Shown: positions 17,549 to 26,418, counted from the first letter of the stretch. The stretch: DNA of 64,000 nt from Halobellus captivus (GCF_007655485.1 NZ_VJXQ01000002.1:554639-618638); one strand, 5' to 3'. Program-made: numbers and translations. Notes: generated by a model from the sequence alone, not told the origin.

Positions 17549-18058
17549 ATGGACTTTCAGGGAGCCCCGGACGACGAAGAGTGCGACGCGGCGGATTCGT
17601 CGGAACCGCGGGTCGCGCTCTTCGTCGACGGGCCGAACGTCCTCCGCGATGAGTTCGACGTCGACCTCGACGACGTCCGCGAGGCGGCCGAAACTGCCGG
17701 GCAGGTGACCGCGCTCCGACTGTATCTCGACGAACACGCGACGCCGGGGCTGATTCAAGCCGCGGAAGCGAGGGGATTCGAGGTCGTCGTCACGAGCGGC
17801 GACGTGGACGTGCGGCTCGCGGTCGACGTGACCCGCTTCGCGGTCGAGAACCGCGCGGACGTCATCGCGATCGCCTCCCGCGACACGGACTTCAAGCCAG
17901 CTATCGAGACCGCGAACGCCTACGGGTGCCGGACGTTCGCGATTGCGCCCGGAGAGTTCGGCCGATCGGACGCGCTTCGGAACGCGGCGACCGAGCAGGT
18001 CACGATCGAGCAAGGGGACGAAGAGGACGGCCCCACACTCGTCGGTTACGATACGTAG
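17549..18058 (+). CDS. NYN-domain (PIN-like) protein, LabA/DUF88 type
   Basis: 169 residues. After an acidic N-terminus of about 25 residues comes the NYN core: VALFVDGPNVLRDEF with the first catalytic aspartate, then VVVTSGDVDVRLAVDVTRFA and VIAIASRDTDFKPAIETA, giving the acidic cluster that binds Mg in PIN-like nucleases, and a final CRTFAIAPGEF strand. NYN proteins are putative RNases, but the RNA target of this one is unknown. A TATA-like GTTATGTTTG lies about 27 bp before the ATG. The following TatD-like gene starts 66 bp after the stop. Confidence 0.87.
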   Translation: MDFQGAPDDEECDAADSSEPRVALFVDGPNVLRDEFDVDLDDVREAAETAGQVTALRLYLDEHATPGLIQAAEARGFEVVVTSGDVDVRLAVDVTRFAVENRADVIAIASRDTDFKPAIETANAYGCRTFAIAPGEFGRSDALRNAATEQVTIEQGDEEDGPTLVGYDT

Positions 18059-18124
18059 CGCGCGTCGGGTCTGAGAGGGCCCCCGACCGAACGATCTTTT
18101 GTGATTGCGACGCCCAGCGGGCGT

Positions 18125-18973
18125 ATGGAAGACCTCGGAACGCCTGTTCTCGACAATCACCTGCATCTCGATCCTGTGCGCGGCCGCGGACTCGACGCGG
18201 TCCGAGACTTCGTCCACTTGGGCGGCACGCACCTCCTCGTGGTGAACAAACCCTCGTGGCACCTGGGCGTCGAGCCCGAGTCGGGTGCGGACTTCCGCCC
18301 GGTCTTCGAGACGACGTGCGACGTCGTCAGGGAGGCGAGCGAGATTCTCCCCGGGCGGGCGTGGCCCGTCCTCGGCGTGCATCCCGGCCTCGTCTCGCGG
18401 TTGGTCGACGAGCGCGACTTCTCCCCGGAAGAGGCGAGCGAACTGATGCGCGCGGGACTCGATCAGGCGGCCGAGTTCGTCCGCGCGGGGGACGCGCTCG
18501 CGGTGAAATCCGGGCGACCGCACTACGAGGTCACCGACGCGGTGTGGGACGCGTCCAACGAGGTGATGAAACACGCGTTCGAGTTGGGTGCCGACCTCGA
18601 CTGCGCCGTCCAACTGCACACCGAAGCGGCCGACGACCTCACCGAGGTAGCCGGGTGGGCGGAGGACCGGGGGCTGCCGTCACATCAGGTTGTGAAACAC
18701 TACGCGGGCGGCACGCTCGCCGGTCCGACGCCGAGCGTGATGAGCGAGAAGGATCGACTGGCCGTCGCCGCCGACTCCGGCGAACCGTTCCTGATGGAGA
18801 CCGACTTCGTCGACGACCCCGACCGACCGGGCGCGGTGCTCGGCCCGAAGACCGTCCCGCGCCGCGTTCGGTGGCTGCTCGACGACGAGCGGGGCGACGC
18901 TGTCGAGCGCGCACACGTCGAGACGCCAAAGCGGGTGTACGGAATCGACACGCGGGCGACGCTGTCGCGATAA
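18125..18973 (+). CDS. TatD-like metal-dependent hydrolase
   Basis: 282 residues from the ATG at 18125. The amidohydrolase-type barrel is recognised by NHLHLD near the N-terminus (HxH metal ligands), VLGVHPG in the middle, QLHTEAADDL (metal His), VVKHYAGG and FLMETDFVDDP (catalytic Asp region). Archaeal TatD-related proteins of this type are cytoplasmic metal-dependent hydrolases; nuclease activity is known for bacterial TatD but not shown for this branch. The YGIDTRATLSR ending is complete. The neighbouring NYN protein could mean a shared nucleic-acid role, which is inference only. Confidence 0.85.
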   Translation: MEDLGTPVLDNHLHLDPVRGRGLDAVRDFVHLGGTHLLVVNKPSWHLGVEPESGADFRPVFETTCDVVREASEILPGRAWPVLGVHPGLVSRLVDERDFSPEEASELMRAGLDQAAEFVRAGDALAVKSGRPHYEVTDAVWDASNEVMKHAFELGADLDCAVQLHTEAADDLTEVAGWAEDRGLPSHQVVKHYAGGTLAGPTPSVMSEKDRLAVAADSGEPFLMETDFVDDPDRPGAVLGPKTVPRRVRWLLDDERGDAVERAHVETPKRVYGIDTRATLSR

Positions 18974-19128
18974 GCGACCTGACAGACGCGGCGGGCCATC
19001 TCGCCGACTCACTGAAATCGCGTAACGACACTGTATCGGTGAATCACCCGGTGTGAGCCACCCGCTGGCATCCACCACCCCGGCTTCCGACAAGAAAGGC
19101 ATTTGAATCCGGGCGGGAATGGTGGAGT

Positions 19129-19725
19129 ATGACCGAGGCCGAGGAGACCTACTACACCGAAGAACGCTGGCAGAACTGGCTCGCGCGCGTCGAGGAAGAA
19201 GAACTCGACCCCGAGAACGAAGACTCCGCGCGGCTCCTGTTGAACCTGCAGGACGACGCCGCCATCGCGGTCGCGAAGATCGTCTCCGCGCACGAGGAAG
19301 GTCGCCTCGATGACGAGGAGGCGATCGAGGAACTCGAACGCGTGCGGACGATCGTCCTCTCGGAGCCCGAACTGGAGATCGAAGACGAGGCCGCGCGCGA
19401 GGACAAAGTGATGCTCATCGACGGCGTTCAGACGAGCCTCATCTGCGTCTTCTACGCCGCCGAGGAGTACATCGTCGCGGGCGCGGCCGAGGAAGCCCCG
19501 CTCGAAGAGTACGTCGAGGCCGCCGCCGCGGCAGAGAAAGAGGACGATATGGACGCTGCACTGGGCTACCTCGTCCAGGCCGGGACGCGGATCATCACCG
19601 GTGACGAACTCGATATGACCGTCGCCGAGAGCTTAGAGTACGGCCTCGTCTCCGAGTGGGTCAACGGTCTCGACAGCCTCCAGAGCGCGATGAGCGACCC
19701 CGAAGTCGTCGAGGAAGAGGACTGA
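19129..19725 (+). CDS. DUF2150 family protein
   Basis: 198 residues, very acidic (many Glu), largely alpha-helical. The sequence follows the archaeal DUF2150 family: an opening YYTEERWQNWLARVEEEELDPENEDSARLLLNLQ-type block (residues 9-42), a central VMLIDGVQTSLICVFYAAEEYI and a C-terminal LDMTVAESLEYGLVSEWV. No catalytic motif or membrane segment is visible and its function is unknown. A TATA-like GCATTTGAA lies about 27 bp upstream. It stands alone between the TatD-like gene and HMG-CoA synthase. Confidence 0.88.
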   Translation: MTEAEETYYTEERWQNWLARVEEEELDPENEDSARLLLNLQDDAAIAVAKIVSAHEEGRLDDEEAIEELERVRTIVLSEPELEIEDEAAREDKVMLIDGVQTSLICVFYAAEEYIVAGAAEEAPLEEYVEAAAAAEKEDDMDAALGYLVQAGTRIITGDELDMTVAESLEYGLVSEWVNGLDSLQSAMSDPEVVEEED

Positions 19726-20034
19726 GAAGGGAGCGCGGCCGTGGCGTTCGGCCGCACCCGACAATCCAATCATCACGACGACTCGGCCTCGTTTCGTCAT
19801 CCATCACACCGCTTTTCGGGTTGGTGTCCGTTCTCGATCGGGATTCCCCCGGTAGTCGCTGCGCTGCCGACAGCAACGCGCCGCCGGGTCTCCGAAACCA
19901 ACGGTCCCTGTGCCCCCGGTGTCAACGCATCACGTGCTGCCGATACGCAACGAGTGTTACAGAATCGTGTCATTCGACGGATGACGTACCGAATTATCGA
20001 CAAACCCATATGGGCAGCCTCGAAATGCGCGGCT
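19726..20034. other. 309-bp intergenic region before hmgB
   Basis: No gene is supported, although the hmgB frame stays open through it to 19741. Composition drops toward AT in the last 60 bp, which hold the palindrome CCCATATGGG and the presumed promoter. Confidence 0.5.
20005..20014. promoter_or_regulatory. perfect palindrome CCCATATGGG in the hmgB promoter
   Basis: A 10-bp perfect palindrome centred about 25 bp before the ATG at 20035, that is, at the position of the TATA box. It may be simply an unusual TATA element or an operator overlapping it. Confidence 0.45.
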
Positions 20035-21372
20035 ATGACTGCCGTCGGCATCGACGCAATCGAGCTCCGGACCGGAAAGCTTCGGCTGGATCTCCCAAAC
20101 ACGTTCGCACCGGTAAAAGGCGAAGACCCCGGAAAGTACACGAAGGGGATCGGCATCGAGTACTCCTCGCTGCCGGACGTCTACGAGGACATCGTCACGA
20201 TGGGCGCGAACGCGGCGAGGAATCTGATGGACCGCAAGGGCCTGGCGCCCGACGATATCGGCCGAATCGACGTCGCGACCGAGTCGGCGTTCGACAACTC
20301 AAAACCCGTTTCCACCTATATTGCAGGCTGTTTAGAGCAGGTGTACGACGGCGACTTCCACCACGCGAACAAGGGCGAGCGGAAGTTCGCCTGTCTCTCG
20401 GGGACCCAGGTCATCGACGACGCGTACAACTGGATCCGCGCGGGTCGCAACCGCGGGCGCGCGGCGCTCGTGATCGCGACGGACACGGCGCTGTACGAGC
20501 GGGGCGACCCCGGCGAGGCGACGCAGGGTGCCGGTGCGGTGGCGATGCTCATCGACGAGGACCCCGACGTCGTCGCGCTCTCGACCGAGCAGGGCTACGG
20601 CAGCGCCGACGAGACCGACTTCCTCAAGCCCAACCAGCAGTTCCCGAGCGTCGACGGCAAGCGCTCGATTCAGGTGTACCTCGCGCGGATGCGCGAGGCC
20701 CTCGAAGACTACGAGTCAGTCGCCGGTGACACCCACCCCGACGACTTCGTCTACTTCCCGTTCCACACCCCCTACCCGGGGATGGTTCGAAAGGCCGCGC
20801 TGCTGGGCTACCGACACATCACCCGCGGGACGGACATCGAGGATGCGCTCGCCGACGACATCGGGATGCAGCCGCGCGAAGCCGACTTCGCCACCTGGGA
20901 AGACTACGAGGAGGCGATCCGCGCGTACATGGACGAACTCAAGGAGACTCGTCGGTACCGCGAGTGGTACGAGCGAGCGATCGAGCCGACGATCGGGATC
21001 TCCGGGCAGGTCGGCAACTGGTACACCGGCTCCGTGCACGTCGCGCGGCTGTCGGCGCTCAAGGAGGCGGCCGCCGAAGGCGTTGACCTCGCGGGCGAAA
21101 AGCTGCTCGTCGGCTCCTACGGCTCCGGCGCGCAGGCGGAGATTCACGCCGAAACGGTGCAGGACGGCTGGCGGGAAGCCGTCGACGCCGTCGACGTCGA
21201 CGACCAACTCGACGACCGCTACGACCTCTCCTACGACGAGTACGAACTCGTCCACGACGTCCACAACCACGAGAAGGAGGTCGACGTCGAGGAGTTCACC
21301 CAACCCGCCGGGGAGTTCGTCTTCACCGGCTGGGGCCGGATGAACGAGCGTCGATACGAGTACGTCGAATAG
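20035..21372 (+). CDS. hmgB: hydroxymethylglutaryl-CoA synthase
   Basis: 445 residues from the ATG at 20035 (MTAVGIDAIELRTGKL), the standard archaeal N-terminus. It condenses acetyl-CoA and acetoacetyl-CoA to HMG-CoA, the entry to the mevalonate pathway that makes archaeal isoprenoid lipids and carotenoids. The Glu-Cys-His triad is visible: Glu83 in VATESAFDNSKP, Cys120 in FACLSGTQ and His244 in FPFHTPYPGM. The C-terminus includes YGSGAQAEIHAETV and FVFTGWGRMNERRYEYVE. Acetyl-CoA C-acyltransferase and HMG-CoA reductase are not in the window. The promoter carries a palindrome at the TATA position. Confidence 0.95.
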   Translation: MTAVGIDAIELRTGKLRLDLPNTFAPVKGEDPGKYTKGIGIEYSSLPDVYEDIVTMGANAARNLMDRKGLAPDDIGRIDVATESAFDNSKPVSTYIAGCLEQVYDGDFHHANKGERKFACLSGTQVIDDAYNWIRAGRNRGRAALVIATDTALYERGDPGEATQGAGAVAMLIDEDPDVVALSTEQGYGSADETDFLKPNQQFPSVDGKRSIQVYLARMREALEDYESVAGDTHPDDFVYFPFHTPYPGMVRKAALLGYRHITRGTDIEDALADDIGMQPREADFATWEDYEEAIRAYMDELKETRRYREWYERAIEPTIGISGQVGNWYTGSVHVARLSALKEAAAEGVDLAGEKLLVGSYGSGAQAEIHAETVQDGWREAVDAVDVDDQLDDRYDLSYDEYELVHDVHNHEKEVDVEEFTQPAGEFVFTGWGRMNERRYEYVE

Positions 21373-21414
21373 CGCGACAGCGTGGTCTGCGTCTCTGCGA
21401 CAGTGCCGGGGACG

Positions 21415-22122
21415 CTACGGCAATCGCCGCAGATCCTCGAGCATCTCTTCTAAGTCGCGGTTCGAGATCGCCAGCGAGAAACCGTCGATAGTCGCGAGTG
21501 CGGGCGCGTGCTCCCAGAGGTCGTCCTCGGTGAGTCCGTGGAGGATGACGGCGTTCGGCGTGGGGTTGACGACGCGCATCGCGACCAGCGGCGACTCTCC
21601 GCGCGTGACGCCCGTGAAGACGAGCGCGCGCGACGTCGACTGCCCGTAGAGGCGGTAGAACTCCTCCGAGGAGAGCCGCGTGATCGCCTCGATGCTGTTG
21701 ATCACCGTGTGACCGCTGATCCGATCCTGGTCCCCGCGGACGAGTTCGGTCGCGTCCATCGCCTCGTACAGCGTCTCCAGCGGGATCGACGTGGGGTACT
21801 CCCGGAGGTCCTGAACGATATCGCTCTCGAAGCCTGCCGAGATCACGCGCGCGTACTGGCGGATACGCCCGCCGCCGCGGGACTCGTCGATGTCGAGCAG
21901 CGCCTCGACCATCCGCCGGACGACGCCGATCCCGGGGCTCTCGCGTCGGCCGCTCTCGTAATCGGAGATCACCGATGAGGAGACGTCCAACTGCTCTGCG
22001 AGCGCGGTCTGGGAGACGTCGAAATCCGTGCGCCACTTTCGAAGCGTCGCGCCGGGATCGTCACTCAACGTAATCTCGCCCGCGATTCGCCGCGCGAGGT
22101 CCTCTCTGGGCACCGACGTCAC
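21415..22122 (-). CDS. helix-turn-helix (Xre-type) transcription regulator
   Basis: 235 residues from a GTG at 22122 (M-T-S-V-P-R-E-D); the frame is open much further upstream but with no coding similarity, and this N-terminus is what I expect for the haloarchaeal family. The HTH is at residues 30-65 (WRTDFDVSQTALAEQLDVS, then VISDYESGRR). The C-terminal domain (about 95-235) contains HTVINSIEAITRLSSEEFYRLYG and ends in AISNRDLEEMLEDLRRLP, and may bind a ligand. Target genes are unknown; it diverges from an acetyltransferase gene. Confidence 0.83.
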   Translation of the reverse strand: MTSVPREDLARRIAGEITLSDDPGATLRKWRTDFDVSQTALAEQLDVSSSVISDYESGRRESPGIGVVRRMVEALLDIDESRGGGRIRQYARVISAGFESDIVQDLREYPTSIPLETLYEAMDATELVRGDQDRISGHTVINSIEAITRLSSEEFYRLYGQSTSRALVFTGVTRGESPLVAMRVVNPTPNAVILHGLTEDDLWEHAPALATIDGFSLAISNRDLEEMLEDLRRLP

Positions 22123-22338
22123 GATCGACAAACCTCCGCAATCGGTCGCTCTCGGTTCATACTGCTCGCATCTGTGGGAGGCGACCGCAAAAGCGTATCG
22201 AACACGGGGTTCGACGAACGCCGATATCGGAGACGCATTCGGTCTCGTCGCGTCGTCGACAGCCGATACGTGTCTGTCAGGCATCACGTCTCGGGAGAGA
22301 TACCAGCGCTCTTGTCGGCTCCGTGACGAGGTGCACTG

Positions 22339-22857
22339 ATGACCGAGAACGCCTCCGAATCGAACGCTACCGTGCGCCCGTTCGACGAGCAAGCCGACGC
22401 CGAGGAACTCTGGGCGCTCAAGCGCGGCTTCGAGTTGGGGATCGGTGCGGGGACCGGCGGCGACGAGAAGGGAGCGATCTACGAGGAGAAGCTGACAGAA
22501 ACGTATCGCGAGCGGTGGCTCGACTGGGTAGCACGCTGCGTCGACGACGATCCGGGCTGTGTCATCGTCGCCGCCGATGACGATGCCGATCTCGTCGGCT
22601 ACGCGTTTCTCCTGCCCGAGTCGATGTCGTTCGTCTGGGACGCGGCAGTTCTCAACGAACTCTTCGTCGACCCCGAGTACCGCGGGACCGGCGTCGCCGA
22701 CGCGTTGATGGCGGGCGTGCTCGAATATGCCCGGTCTCAGGATCTCCCGCTCGACCGGCTCGTGCTCGACGTGGACCGCGAAAACGACAGAGCGCGGTCG
22801 TTCTACGACCGCTACGGCTTCGAACACTGGGGCGAGATGGTCGCCAGAGAGCTGTGA
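22339..22857 (+). CDS. GNAT-family N-acetyltransferase
   Basis: 172 residues. The acetyl-CoA-binding motif A is clear: ELFVDPEYRGTGVADALM near residues 113-130, followed by motif B (LVLDVDRENDRARSFYDRYGFEHWG). Substrate could be a protein, amino acid or small amine. The first 25 residues are loosely conserved. A cluster of 22-bp repeats starts 30 bp after the stop. Confidence 0.88.
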   Translation: MTENASESNATVRPFDEQADAEELWALKRGFELGIGAGTGGDEKGAIYEEKLTETYRERWLDWVARCVDDDPGCVIVAADDDADLVGYAFLLPESMSFVWDAAVLNELFVDPEYRGTGVADALMAGVLEYARSQDLPLDRLVLDVDRENDRARSFYDRYGFEHWGEMVAREL

Positions 22858-22886
22858 GCAGAAGGTCGGGGACCGCGGTTCGGTTC

Positions 22887-22997
22887 GAGGCTGCGTCCTC
22901 ACCGGGTAGAGGCTGCGTCCTCACCAGGTAGAGGCCGCGATCTCATCGATTCGAAGCCGCGACCTCAGCGATTCGGGGACCGCCTTCTCAACGATTC
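22887..22997. repeat. 22-bp imperfect tandem repeat, five copies
   Basis: Units at 22887-22908, 22909-22930, 22931-22952, 22953-22974 and a 23-bp copy at 22975-22997. Copies begin GAGGC, GAAGC or GGGGA and have a middle of the type CGCGATCTCA or TGCGTCCTCA; the last three end in GATTC. The final copy overlaps the stop codon (22988-22990) and last codons of the gene on the minus strand. Confidence 0.9.
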
Positions 22998-23575
22998 GAA
23001 ACGAACGATCCCAGCGCGCCGCCGACGCCGCCGAACACGAGCGGGTAGACGAGGCCCGCGAGGAGTGCGGCGGTTACGAGCGTCGGTCCCGCCGTCGAAT
23101 CCCCGACGGAGATCGAGAAGAGGAACGCTCCGGCGATCGCCAGCGGGAGGTAGCCGATCGCGACCGACGCGCCGCCGAACGCGCCCGAGAGTGGTGTCTC
23201 GGCGCGGCCGACGACGGCGACGAGTCCGCCCGCGATCAGGAGGACGACCGGCGGGATGACGAAGAGTGCCGCCGAGAAACCGTCGCCGCGGCTGATGAGG
23301 TTCACCGCCGTCGAGCCGAACAGTCCGGGGATTTCGCTCGTGACGTAGTGGGTGCTGTAGAACACCCAGCCGACGAGTTTCCACGTGCCGGGATCGCCGG
23401 TGGCAAGTTCGAGGATGCGGGCCGCCAGCGAGTTCGCAATCTGCTCGCCGGTCATCGCGTACGTGATCGCGTACGTGATCGCGTAGGAGAGCAGCCCAGC
23501 TATGGCACCCATACCGAGCGTGCGGGAGGCCGGTGCGATTCCATCGGTCGTTGCGGTCGACTCAGGGCGTGACAT
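22988..23575 (-). CDS. polytopic membrane protein of unknown function
   Basis: 195 residues with about five hydrophobic segments (residues 22-41, 82-92, 101-122, 130-158 and 168-190). A coding 12-bp repeat (23451-23486) encodes three YAIT or YAMT units in the first helix. I recall similar haloarchaeal proteins under DUF7978, but this label is unverified. No transport or catalytic motif is visible. The 3' end lies inside the 22-bp tandem repeat described above. It converges on the GNAT gene. Confidence 0.7.
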   Translation of the reverse strand: MSRPESTATTDGIAPASRTLGMGAIAGLLSYAITYAITYAMTGEQIANSLAARILELATGDPGTWKLVGWVFYSTHYVTSEIPGLFGSTAVNLISRGDGFSAALFVIPPVVLLIAGGLVAVVGRAETPLSGAFGGASVAIGYLPLAIAGAFLFSISVGDSTAGPTLVTAALLAGLVYPLVFGGVGGALGSFVSNR

Positions 23576-23651
23576 CGTTTCGACGTGGCCACGCCCCTAT
23601 AGGTACTTTCTGGTTGCTCGCGATTGCTTTCAGTGCTCTGTCAAAGACGCC

Positions 23652-24110
23652 TCACTCGATTCCGACGCGCGGCTTTTCGCGCCGTCCGGTGAGTTCGTCC
23701 GGGCGGAGTCGATAGAGTTGGTAGTCCAACTCGCGCGGCGGCTCCTCGTAGATCGTCACGAACGGGATGTCGATCGAGCGGATCGCCTCGACGACCGTTC
23801 CGTCGATCGTCGCTTCCGGGACCTCCGACAGCGGTCCCCGGGCGACGACCGACGCCCACCCCTTACTGTCCTCGACAGTGACCACGAGGGCGGCCCGATC
23901 CGAGCGCGCGAGATACCGTTCCTTTTCGGAATCCTCTCCGAATCCGAGGCGGAGGTATAGCGCCCCCTCGTCGGCGTCGTAGCCGTAGGAGACCGGGACC
24001 GCGTACGGGTCGCTTTCGTCAGCGAGCGCGAGCACGCCGACGCCGCCTGTCCCGAGCAGTTCGTCGATCGCGTCACGCTCCAGCACGACTCCGCTGTCGT
24101 CGTCGGTCAT
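23652..24110 (-). CDS. pyridoxamine 5'-phosphate oxidase-like flavoprotein
   Basis: 152 residues. The split-barrel flavin-binding fold is suggested by VGVLALADESDPYAVPVSYGYD near residues 24-45, LYLRLGFGEDSEKERYLARSDRAALVV and GWASVVARGPLSEV. These PPOX-family proteins bind FMN, F420 or heme and act as small reductases or nitroreductases; the exact substrate is not readable. The gene is single, 77 bp downstream of the membrane protein start, and divergent from rfcL. Confidence 0.82.
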   Translation of the reverse strand: MTDDDSGVVLERDAIDELLGTGGVGVLALADESDPYAVPVSYGYDADEGALYLRLGFGEDSEKERYLARSDRAALVVTVEDSKGWASVVARGPLSEVPEATIDGTVVEAIRSIDIPFVTIYEEPPRELDYQLYRLRPDELTGRREKPRVGIE

Positions 24111-24185
24111 ACTGGAAGTTCGCTCCGCGGAGGGTTAAACTGTCGTTCAGGCTAAATAAATGCGAGTACAGCCAACGAACTGGTA

Positions 24186-24235
24186 AGGGACCCGTAGAAG
24201 CCAAACGGAGACCCGCAGAAGCTAAACGGGACTCC
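24186..24235. repeat. 21-bp imperfect tandem repeat before rfcL, about 2.4 copies
   Basis: Units at 24186-24206 and 24207-24227, then a partial copy beginning GGGACT. Shared core: ACCCG, one variable base, AGAAGC, one variable base, AAAC. It ends about 16 bp before the rfcL ATG, so it overlaps the promoter; the AAAC part falls at the TATA position. Confidence 0.75.
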
Positions 24236-24250
24236 CTCCTTCACCCCACA

Positions 24251-25792
24251 ATGACCGATTGGACCGAACGGTACCGCCCGTCGACCCTCTCGGAGGTCCG
24301 CGGCAACAACAAGGCCCGCGACGCCCTGAAAGAGTGGGCGGAGACGTGGTCCGAGCACCGCGAGCCGGTCGTGCTCCACGGCGCGCCGGGGGTCGGCAAG
24401 ACCTCCGCGGCGCACGCACTGGCGAACGATATGGGCTGGGAGGTCGTCGAGCTCAACGCCTCCGACGAGCGGACCGCCGACGCCATCGAGCGGTTCGCGG
24501 GTCGCGCGTCCCGAAACGCGACGCTGGCGGGCTCTCTCGGCGGCGGAGGCGGCGGTCGCCAACTGGTCGTGATGGACGAGGCCGACAACATCCACTACCA
24601 GTACGACCGCGGCGGTAAGGCCGCGGTCACGAGCCTCCTGAAGGAAGCGAACCAGCCGATCGTCCTCATCGCCAACGAGTACTACGACATGTCGAACGGG
24701 CTGCGCAACGCCGCCCGCGAGATCGAGTTCCGCGACGTCTCCGCGCGATCGATCGTCCCGGTGCTTCGCGATATCCTCCGCAAGGAGGGAATCGAGTTCG
24801 ACGAGGAGGCGCTCGAACGGATCGCCGATGCCAACAGCGGCGACCTCCGCGCCGCGGTGAAGGACCTCCAAGCGACCGCCGAAGGCCGCTCGAACGTCAC
24901 GCTCGAAGCCGTGACCACGGGATCGAGAAACCGCGCGGTCGGCCTCTTCGAGTTCCTCGATGCCGTGTTGAAAGAGAAACCCGCGGAGGAGGCGCTTCGG
25001 ACCGCCTACGACGTCGACGAGACGCCCGACGACCTGCTCAAATGGGTCGAGGACAAGGTACCGCTGGTGTACGAGGGCGAGGAGCTCGCCCGCGCCTACG
25101 AGTTCCTCTCGAACGCCGACGTCTGGACGAGCCGCGTCTACGCGACCGACTTCGATTACAGCTGGTGGCGCTACGCGACCGACAACCTGGCCGGGGGGGT
25201 CGCGGCCGCGCGGGACCGAACCCGCGGCGGGTGGACGCGATACGGCGGCGCACCCTATCGCTCGACGCGAAACGCGACCCGCGACGAGGTCGTGCGCTCG
25301 ATCGCCGAGTCCGGCGGTTTCTCGATGGCGACCGCGCGACTGGACGTACTGCCGTTTCTCTCGGCGATGACGCACCACTGCAAGCCCCGGGAACTGACCG
25401 TCGCGATGGCCGCGTGGTACGACCTCGACGCGTCGGCCGTCTCCTACGTCACCGGCAGCGGCGAGACGACGAACAAGGTGCAGTCGATCGTCGAGGACGC
25501 GAGCGAATTGCGATCCGAAGCGGTGGAAGACCACGCCAGAGGGGCGTTCGCCCAGCGAGAGGGAACTGACGGCCGCGACAGGAGGGCGAACGGAGACGGT
25601 GCGGAGACAGACGGCGAAGAGGCGGGCGAGGACGGTGGTCTGACCGATCAGCGGGACGGCGACGACGGCCGAAGCGATCAGCAAACGCTCGATTCGGAGG
25701 CGCTGGACCGCGACGCGGAGTCGGACGCCGCGGAAGGAGACGAAGACCCGGCCGAAGACGACGGGCAGGCCGGGCTGTCGGACTTTATGTGA
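24251..25792 (+). CDS. rfcL: replication factor C large subunit
   Basis: 513 residues. AAA+ clamp loader: Walker A GAPGVGKT at 44-51, Walker B VVMDEAD at 106-112, followed by sensor-1 region VLIANEYYDMS, a lid domain and the C-terminal collar. With the RFC small subunit it loads the PCNA clamp on DNA. After about residue 425 comes an acidic, low-complexity tail of roughly 85 residues, ending QAGLSDFM, which resembles a PCNA-interacting (PIP-like) sequence with Q and L/F spacing but a terminal Met where a second aromatic is usual. No small subunit is in the window. Confidence 0.94.
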   Translation: MTDWTERYRPSTLSEVRGNNKARDALKEWAETWSEHREPVVLHGAPGVGKTSAAHALANDMGWEVVELNASDERTADAIERFAGRASRNATLAGSLGGGGGGRQLVVMDEADNIHYQYDRGGKAAVTSLLKEANQPIVLIANEYYDMSNGLRNAAREIEFRDVSARSIVPVLRDILRKEGIEFDEEALERIADANSGDLRAAVKDLQATAEGRSNVTLEAVTTGSRNRAVGLFEFLDAVLKEKPAEEALRTAYDVDETPDDLLKWVEDKVPLVYEGEELARAYEFLSNADVWTSRVYATDFDYSWWRYATDNLAGGVAAARDRTRGGWTRYGGAPYRSTRNATRDEVVRSIAESGGFSMATARLDVLPFLSAMTHHCKPRELTVAMAAWYDLDASAVSYVTGSGETTNKVQSIVEDASELRSEAVEDHARGAFAQREGTDGRDRRANGDGAETDGEEAGEDGGLTDQRDGDDGRSDQQTLDSEALDRDAESDAAEGDEDPAEDDGQAGLSDFM

Positions 25793-25826
25793 TCCTCGAT
25801 TCGACCACGCGGTCGACCTCGTTCGA

Positions 25827-26363
25827 CTACGCGGTCAGTCGTCCGCGGAGGAACCGAGACGCTGCCGCGTCGAGAGCGACACTTCCGAGCGCGCCCGGAG
25901 CGGCCAGCAACGCGCCGAGCGCCGCGGCTTCGAGTGCACTGGTGAGCGCGATTCCGGCGAGCGCGCCGCCGATCCCGCCGAGAGCGTAGCCCGCGGTCGC
26001 ACAGCGGAGCGCGTGCGGCCACGAGACCTCTCGCAAGACGACCGTCACCGCCGCACCGGCCGCGATCGGAATTCCCTCGACGACGACCGCGAGGAAGAGG
26101 CCCGCCACGAGGACGACCGCAGTCGTCCGAAGCAGTCCGACGATCACACCCGCGGCGAGGTCGAGGTCGGTCCCGAGATTGAGGACGGCGACGCCGACGC
26201 CACCGACGAGGGCGACGGCGTGGGTCCCCACCAGCGCCCATTCGATCCGCGCGCTGGTCGCGCGGGCGACGAGCAGGCTCACGGCGGCGAGGACCGGGAG
26301 GGCGAGGAAGAGTCCGATCGCCGCGAGGATAACGACGAATCCGAGACCGGGGACGTTGGTCAC
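25827..26363 (-). CDS. polytopic membrane protein of unknown function
   Basis: 178 residues, mostly Ala, Gly, Val and Leu, with about five membrane helices (residues 7-32, 43-62, 68-88, 90-112 and 122-158). Charged residues are few and no family motif is visible. It ends with a short basic tail (SRFLRGRLTA). It lies between rfcL (converging) and the amino-acid ABC transporter operon, which is transcribed in the same direction further upstream, but it starts 55 bp after the transporter ATPase stop, so cotranscription is possible. Confidence 0.65.
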   Translation of the reverse strand: MTNVPGLGFVVILAAIGLFLALPVLAAVSLLVARATSARIEWALVGTHAVALVGGVGVAVLNLGTDLDLAAGVIVGLLRTTAVVLVAGLFLAVVVEGIPIAAGAAVTVVLREVSWPHALRCATAGYALGGIGGALAGIALTSALEAAALGALLAAPGALGSVALDAAASRFLRGRLTA

Positions 26364-26418
26364 GGCCGACGCTACACGGCGGTTCGGTAAGTGTTTTGTC
26401 GGGAATCGAGTTCCCGGT

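Noticed and set aside
19741..20034. N-terminal extension of HMG-CoA synthase
   Set aside because: Unconserved, contains the promoter palindrome; the standard N-terminus begins at 20035.
21415..22902. 495-residue version of the HTH regulator
   Set aside because: The upstream part is antisense to the GNAT gene and the divergent promoter region; the family start is the GTG at 22122.
24152..25684. 510-codon minus-strand frame
   Set aside because: Antisense to rfcL, with Arg/Val-rich product and no motif.
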